Shown piece after piece: positions 1 through 4,959 of a stretch of 5,056 nt of DNA. Both the position numbers and the translations under genes were made by a program. The notes beneath the pieces are model-generated. The model worked only from the letters and a program-made list of their open reading frames with translations, did no database searches and was not told the DNA's origin. The stretch's first letter is position 1; every line of letters begins with the position of its first letter. Where the stretch lies: contig JAADFV010000199.1 of NCBI GenBank assembly GCA_013152695.1, forward strand, positions 1 to 5,056, read 5' to 3'. This DNA comes from Chloroflexota bacterium (GTDB lineage Bacteria; Chloroflexota; Anaerolineae; J102).

Positions 1-1169
1 GGTATATACATGCCTGCATCCCAGTTCATCGCATTTTCGCCTGCTGCCAGGGTGACAGGACCAGTACAACCGCTGGCAGGATCAGCATCGCTGTCGAATG
101 CATCATTCCCGCCCTGATTCTGAGGGCTAAAGCTGTAACCTGAAAGCAGTTGAAAGTCCAGACTGTAGGTACCGGGGGTGATGTCATTAAAGGCAAAATG
201 GCCCGTACCATTGGTGGTCGTACTGAGGTAGGTGGTGCTAAGACAATTGCTATCTTGATGTAGATGTACCGACACCCCAGCCAACCCACTTTCGCCCCCG
301 TCTTGAATGCCATCAGTATCGAGGTCGTTCCACACCCAATCGCCCACTTGGGCGGGGAGGGGCGTATGCGTGGGGGTCGGCGTGAATGTAGGTGTGTGTG
401 TCGGGGTAGGTGTGGGTGTGGGGGTCGGGGTTGGAGTAGGGGTTGATGTGGGTGTGGTGTAGGTGATCAGAAGATAAGGACGATTGCTGCCTGCTTCACG
501 TGAATAGAAGGGATAACTATAATTCTTGCCGCTGGACGGCCCGTGGAGGTAAACACCATAGTTCGGGCCTTTGCCAAAGGCTTTTCCCACCCATTCTTGC
601 GCCAGGCTGGTGATGGTCCAATGCACCCAGCCGGGCGCAGTGGAAGAAATCGTCGTAGAACCGCTGGAGGCGCCGGAAATAGAGGGTTTACTGTTCCAGG
701 TGGGACAGCTCCAGGAACCCAGGATTTTGTGTGCTGTGACCGTAGCCGAGGCGCCCGTGGAAGTCTTTTTATACAGGTACAGCCGGGCAGAGGTAATGGT
801 GGCGTTGTCGGGAATGGCATACATATCGAAGCCCAGCAAGGCGCCTCGCACATAAGGGCTGCCTTTGGGCGGCGCCTCGTAGACGATTTCCAGATCGCCG
901 CTGCAATTGCTGGTATTGGGGTCGCCCGAATCGATGGTGGCGTCGGCCACACATGACTCGCTGACCGACACGGGGGAAAGGATACGGGCTGGCAAGAGTA
1001 CCACGCCGGAATGTGTTGCAGGCATGGCGCTTTGCATGTCGGTGGGCGGGGCTGCTCCCGAGGGGGTTGTTTGCGCGCCAACATCCGGCTGCATGATCAG
1101 AGCAAGGCTGATGAGACTCAAAACCAGCACCCACAAGAAAGAACGTCTGCTACGATTTAGGAAAAACAT
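1..1169 (-). CDS. Secreted DNRLRE-domain / SdrD B-like domain surface protein (3' end missing)
   Basis: The minus frame is open from ATG at 1169 to the window edge, giving 389 codons with no stop; the C-terminus is outside. The start is supported by AGAGG at 1176-1180, six bases upstream. Residues 1-32 form a signal peptide: RSRR near the N-terminus, then a hydrophobic stretch (about 11-26) and a likely cleavage after VGA. Residues about 72-237 resemble a DNRLRE/CBM96-type beta-sandwich: an opening DATIDSGDPNT, a central ATITSARLYLY, and a closing YSREAGSNRPYLLITY. Residues 238-273 are a Thr-Pro linker. Residues 274 onward match an SdrD B-like (Cna-B-like) domain: VGDWVWNDLDTDGIQD, GTYSLDFQLLSGY, and DSDADP near 359-364, with Asp-rich likely calcium loops. 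The cysteines (73, 89, 155, 309, 368) would be extracytoplasmic. The role is probably cell-surface or extracellular adhesion or scaffold, perhaps carbohydrate binding; this is inferred from domain type only. More SdrD-type repeats or an anchor may follow off the edge. Confidence 0.9.
   Translation of the reverse strand, partial: MFFLNRSRRSFLWVLVLSLISLALIMQPDVGAQTTPSGAAPPTDMQSAMPATHSGVVLLPARILSPVSVSESCVADATIDSGDPNTSNCSGDLEIVYEAPPKGSPYVRGALLGFDMYAIPDNATITSARLYLYKKTSTGASATVTAHKILGSWSCPTWNSKPSISGASSGSTTISSTAPGWVHWTITSLAQEWVGKAFGKGPNYGVYLHGPSSGKNYSYPFYSREAGSNRPYLLITYTTPTSTPTPTPTPTPTPTPTHTPTFTPTPTHTPLPAQVGDWVWNDLDTDGIQDGGESGLAGVSVHLHQDSNCLSTTYLSTTTNGTGHFAFNDITPGTYSLDFQLLSGYSFSPQNQGGNDAFDSDADPASGCTGPVTLAAGENAMNWDAGMYI
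351..458 (-). repeat. Low-complexity Thr-Pro linker coding repeat, G-rich on the plus strand
   Basis: These 36 codons of the secreted protein encode a Thr-Pro alternation with a few His, Phe, Ser and Leu substitutions. It is a typical flexible, protease-resistant spacer between extracellular domains. The synonymous Pro and Thr codons vary, so selection appears to act on the peptide and not on an exact DNA repeat. The plus strand, which is the template for this gene, is very G-rich. It contains four G runs at 403-430 separated by 7, 3 and 2 bases, which fits the loose G-quadruplex pattern. Confidence 0.85.
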
Positions 1170-1223
1170 AAGGTGCCTCTCGATAGCAAGTGATAAATGG
1201 TGGTATGTTTCCGAGGCGGATAT

Positions 1224-1442
1224 TTATTTTGCAGTGGTCGACGACATTATGAGGCGCAGAACGATCTGCGCCAGCTCCTTCTCTCCCACAAAGGGATGCC
1301 TGAGACGGGTAGGTATCTCAAGCAAATAACCTCCAAGACGACCATCATCCAGTAGCCAACAGCGTAAGATAAAACTTGTATGGGTCATGGCTCTGCGTTC
1401 CTGAGGTTCGTCTTGCCTTTTGGATTGGAGAGAAGTGGGCAT
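1224..1442 (-). CDS. Small conserved-looking protein of unknown function, between regulator and secreted protein
   Basis: This is a 72-residue reading frame on the same strand as both neighbours; its stop is 54 bases before the secreted-protein start. The likely folded core begins at the internal Met of MTHTSFILRCW and runs through LLDDGRLGGYLLEIPTRL, then HPFVGEKELAQIVLRLI. This looks like two or three beta-strands with a turn followed by a C-terminal helix, and shows no signal peptide or membrane segment. From memory, Chloroflexota encode many short proteins of this pattern (F-hydrophobic-R-x-W, a turn, G-x-hydrophobic, P-F, then a helix), often near BTAD regulators, but I cannot verify a family here. 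Two starts are possible. ATG at 1442 has GAGGA four bases upstream, and ATG at 1388 (54 residues) has AGGA ten bases upstream. I list the former for its better ribosome binding site; the residues between them are hydrophilic and may be a tail or untranslated. No function is assigned. Confidence 0.55.
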   Translation of the reverse strand: MPTSLQSKRQDEPQERRAMTHTSFILRCWLLDDGRLGGYLLEIPTRLRHPFVGEKELAQIVLRLIMSSTTAK

Positions 1443-1466
1443 CGAGTCCTCATTCGGTGTATGAGA

Positions 1467-1499
1467 AGGGTAAGTCAGGTAACAAGGTCTCAGGGTAAA
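1467..1499. promoter_or_regulatory. Cluster of AGG(G)TAA-like repeats upstream of the small gene
   Basis: On the plus strand AGGGTAA (1467-1473), AGGTAA (1477-1482) and AGGGTAAA (1492-1499) lie within 33 bases, with AGGT also at 1485. An inverted copy, TTTACCCT, is at 1584-1591. On the coding (minus) strand these read as TTACCCT-type repeats ending about 24 bases upstream of the 1442 start codon. A cluster of direct repeats there could be an operator. Spacing is irregular (10 and 15 bases between starts), so this is tentative. Confidence 0.25.
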
Positions 1500-1617
1500 A
1501 GGATGCAGACATCTTTTTCTTTGGAGCCCGTGTCCGTCAGCGTTTGTCCGCATCCAGGTTCCAGAACAGGTTTTCAATCCCAGTTTACCCTCCCATTCTC
1601 GCCCCACTCTCACCTGA

Positions 1618-1637
1618 TTGTCGTCCCTTCACGACAA
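1618..1637 (-). other. Perfect 7-bp stem-loop just downstream of the regulator stop
   Basis: TTGTCGT (1618-1624) and ACGACAA (1631-1637) are perfect inverted repeats around a 6-base loop. They begin about 18 bases past the regulator's stop codon. Neither strand has a T tract after the stem, so it does not meet the intrinsic terminator pattern. It could protect a 3' end or separate the regulator transcript from the small gene. Confidence 0.35.
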
Positions 1638-1655
1638 AGTGCCCCGGCTAATCAT

Positions 1656-4088
1656 TTATTTCTTTTGCAAGGCAATTTTATCCCTCTGTATCGTGCGAAT
1701 ACTCACGCCCAGAACTTCCGCCAGATCCTCCAGTTTGGGTGTGGCACCTTGCGCCTCGGCTTCGCGCAGCAGGCGAGTCAGTCGTGCACGACGCACAGCA
1801 ATGCCACCCCTGGTTTTTTTTATGGCAGTATCAGCAGGACCGGCATCAATGGTCCAGGTCACACGACTAGCTCTCCCATCTTCGGTACGTGTCAGCCAAC
1901 GGGTGATGCTTTGGCGAGGTGAAGGGGCTTCAATACCCCAGTCATACACGGTTTGCATCAAACGGCGGGTGATAGGGCCGCGCCGGAATAGGGCCTGGCG
2001 AGCCTCATCGTCTTCCAGCCGCGCGGCAGTTTCCAGCAAGACACGATATGCTCGTCGCAGATAAGCGCGGCCACAATCGTGTTGTCCATTGGCGGCCAGG
2101 GCCAGGGCATGGGCAAAGTAGACTTCGGTTTTGACATCGTCGGCCCGCGCTCCCTGCAACAGGGCCAGGATAGCCTGCTCACTGTAGCGTAGTGCTTGCT
2201 CCGTCTTACCCATCCCCAGATAACAATGGGCCATCAATCCCAACAGCTCGGAAGTCATCTCCCATTCGCCTCGATCGACATGAGCCTCATACGAGGCTTG
2301 CAAGACTTCCAGACTCTCTGCAAAACGTTCTTCCAGCCACAAGATATAACCTTTGAGAGCCAGGGTGGCGGCAATCCAGCCTGAGTGCTTGTGGGCGCGG
2401 AAGCTACGCAGGGCTGATTCAGCCAGGCTCATGGCCCGATAAATCTCGTCACCTCCCAGATAAAGGCAATTGTAGGCCTGATTGTATTGATTAATGGCAA
2501 GCGCCATTTCATCATGATGCCGGGCCAAGATTTTTGCAGCTTCACGCAGCAATGACTGACTGCGACGAGATTCCCCCAAAAGATCATGGATCTCGGCCAA
2601 TTCGTTGAGTACGCGCACTTCTGCTCTGTCCATTCCCGCGTTTCGAAAGATGGCTAGCGCTTCTGTATAGGCCTGACGGGCCTGAAGCAAACGCCCCTTA
2701 ATGGAGTGCAGCCATGCCGATAGCCTCAGCGCCCGTGCATAGTGAGGATAATACTGGTAGCGGCGGGCCAGTGACAGCGCCTCTGTTATATACAGGCCTG
2801 GTTGCGTGGCCCGACCTTCCTGTAAACTCATGCGCCCCAACAACAATAAGCAGTCCAGGGTAATATCGATTGCCTTCTGCTTGTGCGCCAGGGCCAAAGC
2901 CTGTTCTGCTATCCTGTAAGCCTGGCGCTGATGCCCCACTTCCCAGTGTGCTGATGCCAGCAGCCATAGGGCGCGTGCCTCGATTGTTCGATCTTCAGCT
3001 CGATGGCTGCCTTGCAAGGCCCGGTTTGCTGCTGCCAATGCTTCTTGCCACTGGCTCTGTAGTAGCGCCAGGCGTCCCTGTCGGATCAAAGTTGCAAGCG
3101 CATGTTCATCGCTGGCAGCCAATGCACGTTGCGCCCGTGGTAAGTTGTGTAAAAGCAAAGCCACATCGAAATCCAGATAGTTGATTTCTTGTTGTGCTCC
3201 GGGCAGTAGGGAGGAGCGTTTAAGTGTTGCCAGCATTGCTTCAGCACTGGCGCATTCGCCCTGCAGGATGGCCGCCCGTATGGTGGACAGGGCATCACTC
3301 GTTTGGTCAAAGCCCTGGGCCAGCGATGATTGCGGCGCGGGTAGAGGAACGCGTTTGCGAATGGTATGGGCCAAGATCTCAGTACTGGTGTCAGGTGGGA
3401 TTCCCAGTTGTGGACAAATTTCATGAACAAAGTAATCGTAAATTTGCAAAGCTTCGCCCCGCTGCCCTAACGCCTGATGAATTCGCATGAGACGTCGCAC
3501 TGCCTCTTCATCGAAGGGCTCTTCTCTCACCAGACGTTTGGCAAGCGCCAAAGCCTGGGCATAGTCTTCCTGTTCCATCCACACATCGCGCAATTGTGAG
3601 GCGATGCGAAGAAATGTGCCCCTTAAGATCTCCCGCTCTTCGAGAATCCAATCATCAAAATGATCGATGAGCAAATCGTCATCGTAAAGAGCAATGGCTG
3701 CGGACCATTGCTGAGGATCGCTGCTTTTGGCCAATGTGAGAAATGCAGTGACGTCTACCCAAACAGCCTCTATTTCCAGCCAGAGTTCATGCCTCCGGGC
3801 CTGAATAGGCAAATAAGGCGAGGTCCGACGGAGCCCGTAGAGGGCGTCGCTTAACCGCCGCCGGCTTTTTCGTGGTGTCTCTCCCGGAAAAAGCCTTTCG
3901 GCCAACTGTTCACGCCGGCGCATTTGGGGCCGCAGTAATAACAGAGCCAGCAAGGGCTGGGAGGGATAGGGTGGTATGCTGCGCTCGCACTCATCCTGAA
4001 CGATGCGCAATTTGCCCAAGAGGTGAAACTGTGGTGGTTCGGCGGGAACTGGAATTTTGCCTTGGATGAATAAGCCACTGTGGTGCAT
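1656..4088 (-). CDS. SARP-like transcriptional regulator: winged helix, BTAD, TPR repeats and C-terminal HTH
   Basis: This is an 810-residue cytoplasmic protein. Residues 21-107 form an OmpR/SARP-type winged helix: FHLLGKLRI at the start, then RREQLAERLFPGETPRKSRRRLSDALYGLRR. Residues about 108-246 are a bacterial transcriptional activator domain: WILEEREILRG, ALALAKRLVREEPFDEEAVRRLM, GEALQIYDYF and LGIPPDTSTEIL. Residues about 330-690 are TPR-like helical pairs, for example around 370-404, 453-485, 493-526, 573-607, 613-647 and 655-691. Residues 743-749 carry VTWTIDAG, followed by a basic helix and a second helix-turn-helix at 786-807 (LEDLAEVLGVSIRTIQRD). No Walker A motif or NB-ARC segment is visible, so it is shorter than AfsR-type STAND regulators and probably senses a partner through its TPRs. 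The ATG at 4088 has no strong Shine-Dalgarno; the next in-frame Met (56) would cut into the winged helix, so 4088 or a nearby non-ATG start is right. The downstream co-oriented genes are plausible targets, by inference only. Confidence 0.95.
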   Translation of the reverse strand: MHHSGLFIQGKIPVPAEPPQFHLLGKLRIVQDECERSIPPYPSQPLLALLLLRPQMRRREQLAERLFPGETPRKSRRRLSDALYGLRRTSPYLPIQARRHELWLEIEAVWVDVTAFLTLAKSSDPQQWSAAIALYDDDLLIDHFDDWILEEREILRGTFLRIASQLRDVWMEQEDYAQALALAKRLVREEPFDEEAVRRLMRIHQALGQRGEALQIYDYFVHEICPQLGIPPDTSTEILAHTIRKRVPLPAPQSSLAQGFDQTSDALSTIRAAILQGECASAEAMLATLKRSSLLPGAQQEINYLDFDVALLLHNLPRAQRALAASDEHALATLIRQGRLALLQSQWQEALAAANRALQGSHRAEDRTIEARALWLLASAHWEVGHQRQAYRIAEQALALAHKQKAIDITLDCLLLLGRMSLQEGRATQPGLYITEALSLARRYQYYPHYARALRLSAWLHSIKGRLLQARQAYTEALAIFRNAGMDRAEVRVLNELAEIHDLLGESRRSQSLLREAAKILARHHDEMALAINQYNQAYNCLYLGGDEIYRAMSLAESALRSFRAHKHSGWIAATLALKGYILWLEERFAESLEVLQASYEAHVDRGEWEMTSELLGLMAHCYLGMGKTEQALRYSEQAILALLQGARADDVKTEVYFAHALALAANGQHDCGRAYLRRAYRVLLETAARLEDDEARQALFRRGPITRRLMQTVYDWGIEAPSPRQSITRWLTRTEDGRASRVTWTIDAGPADTAIKKTRGGIAVRRARLTRLLREAEAQGATPKLEDLAEVLGVSIRTIQRDKIALQKK

Positions 4089-4114
4089 AGATGTCGCTCA
4101 CAGCAGATGGCACT

Positions 4115-4198
4115 GCGCCGCCTAATGGGCGCGCACTGGTGGAACCCCCAAGGTACGTCGCGTCGCAGACGCATAAGCGCCGCCGTGGGGCGTTAAGC
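4115..4198. repeat. Imperfect palindrome resembling an integron attC site
   Basis: GCCTAAT (4120-4126) and GTTAAGC (4192-4198) are imperfect inverted copies 79 bases end to end. The right one matches the attC core consensus GTTRRRY exactly; the left one differs by a single base from RYYYAAC. GGCGC (4128-4132) can pair with GCGCC (4177-4181) inside, and a perfect GCGTC/GACGC hairpin with a 3-base loop sits at 4160-4172. GCGCCGCC also occurs twice as a direct repeat (4115 and 4177). No integrase gene or neighbouring cassette is visible and the adjacent gene starts here instead of ending, so it could equally be a regulator leader structure or a degenerate repeat. Confidence 0.3.
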
Positions 4199-4391
4199 AA
4201 CCCAAAAAAATGATATAAATGACATCCTCACCCAAGGCTCCGCCCTGCCGCAGCAATTCCGCAACGTGCTTCTACCACAGCGTCTCGTCTGTCTCACCGG
4301 CCGGAGCAATGGCTACGGTGTGCCGGAGATTTGCGGCGGGGCTGTGGAACGAAGGGTGGGGAGCAGGCTGACCAGCGTGCGACCAGTCGCC

Positions 4392-4426
4392 AATAAAAAA
4401 CGCCCGCGCGTTGACACGCACAGGCG
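4392..4426 (-). terminator. Intrinsic terminator on the minus strand
   Basis: Read on the minus strand, CGCCTGTGCG (4426-4417) pairs along all ten positions with CGCGCGGGCG (4410-4401), including two G-T wobbles. The loop is TGTCAA, followed immediately by TTTTTTATT (4400-4392). This is a textbook intrinsic terminator. No T tract follows the stem on the plus strand, so it acts on leftward transcription only. It would end a transcript starting to the right of 4426 and insulate the regulator gene. No minus-strand protein gene lies upstream of it within the window. Confidence 0.75.
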
Positions 4427-4556
4427 AGAAGAGACGGAGCAGACCGTTGGCAGAGACATCATTGACAGCCGATCATACCGGCAAGGGGGTGGGCGAGCGA
4501 CTGTTCAAGCGTGGCGGCGAACAGTCAGGCTCAATATCTGCGCTTGGAAACTGATT
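4393..4556 (-). ncRNA. Candidate small non-coding RNA, about 160 nt, unknown family
   Basis: This is defined by a promoter-like element (4591-4563) and an intrinsic terminator (4426-4392) on the minus strand, with no credible reading frame between them. The predicted start is near 4556 and the end near 4393. Internal structure includes a perfect 8-bp stem, GACTGTTC/GAACAGTC (4526-4519 with 4506-4499, 12-base loop), close to the 5' end. A small GCCG/CGGC hairpin also lies within 4468-4482. I compared it mentally with 6S, SRP, RNase P and tmRNA and saw no defining motif. It could be a trans-acting sRNA or an untranslated fragment. Confidence 0.4.
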
Positions 4557-4562
4557 GCAGGC

Positions 4563-4591
4563 AAAGTACCACATCTCATCTTGCCTGTCAA
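4563..4591 (-). promoter_or_regulatory. Sigma-A/sigma-70-like promoter for the minus-strand candidate RNA
   Basis: On the minus strand a perfect TTGACA (4591-4586) is followed by a 17-base spacer and TACTTT (4568-4563). TGG directly precedes the hexamer, giving the extended -10 form TGnTAnnnT. Transcription would begin around 4556. No start codon with a ribosome binding site follows before the terminator at 4426-4392, hence the non-coding interpretation. Confidence 0.45.
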
Positions 4592-4600
4592 ATCACATTT

Positions 4601-4617
4601 CGGTAATCCGTTATGTC
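4601..4617 (+). repeat. Copy 1 of an 18-column direct repeat
   Basis: CGGTAATCCGTTATGTC here matches CGGGAATCCGTTACTGTC at 4823-4840 with one substitution and one inserted base. This copy lies directly upstream of the minus-strand -35 element (about ten bases away), where an activator or repressor site would be expected. Confidence 0.5.
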
Positions 4618-4822
4618 CACTTTGCTCCGTCTTTTCCTGAGAAAGCTCAGCTACCGCCATGTAGCGCTTCAGCACGAGCCAGATATACCCCTCCCACCCT
4701 CTTCCGGCCGCTCACTTCGGCCTGCAACCGCATGTTCCACCACAAACCATGGTTGCCTTTCTGAAACAAAAAGGCCCGACAGAGCGGGTCTGACGGGGTC
4801 AAATTACCCGGAACGGGAGCGA

Positions 4823-4840
4823 CGGGAATCCGTTACTGTC
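4823..4840 (+). repeat. Copy 2 of an 18-column direct repeat
   Basis: This is the second copy, 222 bases from the first. It lies inside the structured leader before the HTH gene. It overlaps the ACGG/CCGT hairpin (4822-4833) and the start of the GTTACT/AGTAAC hairpin (4832-4849), so it could act as DNA (a shared operator) or as part of an RNA fold. Confidence 0.5.
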
Positions 4841-4885
4841 GTGAGTAACCAAACCCTAAATTAAATAGACCCCAATGCACTTATG

Positions 4886-4923
4886 GGGCGTGTGAACCTA
4901 TCCAGGTTTGCACGCCCTTTTTT
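4886..4923 (+). terminator. Strong intrinsic terminator on the plus strand
   Basis: GGGCGTG-TGAACCT (4886-4899) pairs with AGGTTTG-CACGCCC (4904-4917) over 14 positions, two of them wobbles. The loop is ATCC and six T follow (4918-4923), with a second T run at 4931-4936. It sits only 36 bases before the ATG of the following gene, leaving little room for a promoter after it. It either ends a separate upstream transcript or works as a conditional terminator in the leader of the HTH gene. Confidence 0.85.
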
Positions 4924-4945
4924 GTTGCCCTTTTTTCGAGACCAA

Positions 4946-4952
4946 AAGGAGG
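4946..4952 (+). promoter_or_regulatory. Ribosome binding site of the HTH gene
   Basis: AAGGAGG is a near-perfect Shine-Dalgarno sequence with a 7-base spacer before ATG at 4960. It fixes the start of the partial gene and shows that it is meant to be translated efficiently once transcribed. Confidence 0.85.
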
Positions 4953-4959
4953 TTTGCTC

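Larger units (their letters stand above)
4773..4923 (+). promoter_or_regulatory. Candidate structured leader (attenuator or riboswitch-like) before the HTH gene
   Basis: Consecutive stem-loops can form on the plus strand: GGCCCG/CGGGTC (4773-4790, one wobble), CCCG/CGGG (4807-4817), ACGG/CCGT (4822-4833) and GTTACT/AGTAAC (4832-4849); the last two share two bases. GGGGTC (4795-4800) is the exact complement of GACCCC (4868-4873) and could close a helix around the inner hairpins. CCCCA (4870-4874) can instead pair with TGGGG (4884-4888), which includes the first three bases of the terminator stem. This competing-helix layout is what an attenuator would show. No known riboswitch consensus was recognised and no clear upstream plus-strand promoter was found, so the leader could also be an independent RNA ending at the terminator. 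Confidence 0.35.
4089..4959. other. Intergenic region of 871 bases without a convincing protein gene
   Basis: The region separates the leftward regulator from the rightward HTH gene. Open frames exist, the longest being 124 codons, but they lack ribosome binding sites and have Arg-rich or unstructured translations with no domain pattern. It does contain an imperfect palindrome (4115-4198) and an A/T-rich patch (4204-4222). It also holds a minus-strand promoter-like element and terminator, a duplicated 17/18-nt sequence, several short perfect stem-loops (4650-4665, 4706-4722, 4755-4775, 4773-4790), and a plus-strand terminator. The regulator's own promoter should lie in 4089-4391, but I see no good -35/-10 pair there; only the A/T-rich patch (TATATC/TATCAT on the minus strand) is suggestive. 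Confidence 0.7.

Noticed and set aside
467..1084. Long minus-strand frame of 205 codons, and plus-strand frames at 543-956 and 907-1329
   Set aside because: They are shadows of the secreted-protein gene, whose own frame gives recognisable domains, a signal peptide and a ribosome binding site.
1467..1498. Heptad repeats as a classical SARP box
   Set aside because: Classical SARP sites have 11-base periodicity; spacings here are 10 and 15 bases, so only a weak operator suggestion is kept.
1443..1613. N-terminal extension of the small gene to an ATG at 1613
   Set aside because: The extra residues look like untranslated sequence, the 1613 start lacks a good ribosome binding site, and the extension runs through the repeat cluster that may be regulatory.
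4411..4467. Two plus-strand TTGACA hexamers (4411-4416 and 4462-4467) as promoters
   Set aside because: Neither has a -10-like hexamer at 16-18 bases, and the first is the loop of the minus-strand terminator.
4372..4554. Open stretch whose translation includes GKGVGERLF, similar to the acetyl-CoA-binding loop of GNAT acetyltransferases
   Set aside because: It has no start codon with a ribosome binding site, no preceding beta-strand pattern of a GNAT fold, and only about 60 codons. The resemblance is probably chance, although a decayed gene cannot be excluded.
4266..4640. Plus-strand open frame of 124 codons in the intergenic region
   Set aside because: There is no ribosome binding site, the translation is Arg-rich with no domain pattern, and it crosses the minus-strand terminator, promoter and palindromes.
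4833..4862. TTACTG and TAAATT 18 bases apart as a plus-strand promoter for the HTH gene
   Set aside because: The -35 matches consensus at only two positions, and the start would fall immediately before the terminator stem.
4613..4864. Plus-strand open frame of 83 codons before the HTH gene
   Set aside because: No Shine-Dalgarno precedes the ATG, its composition looks like random translation, and it overlaps the stem-loop series.
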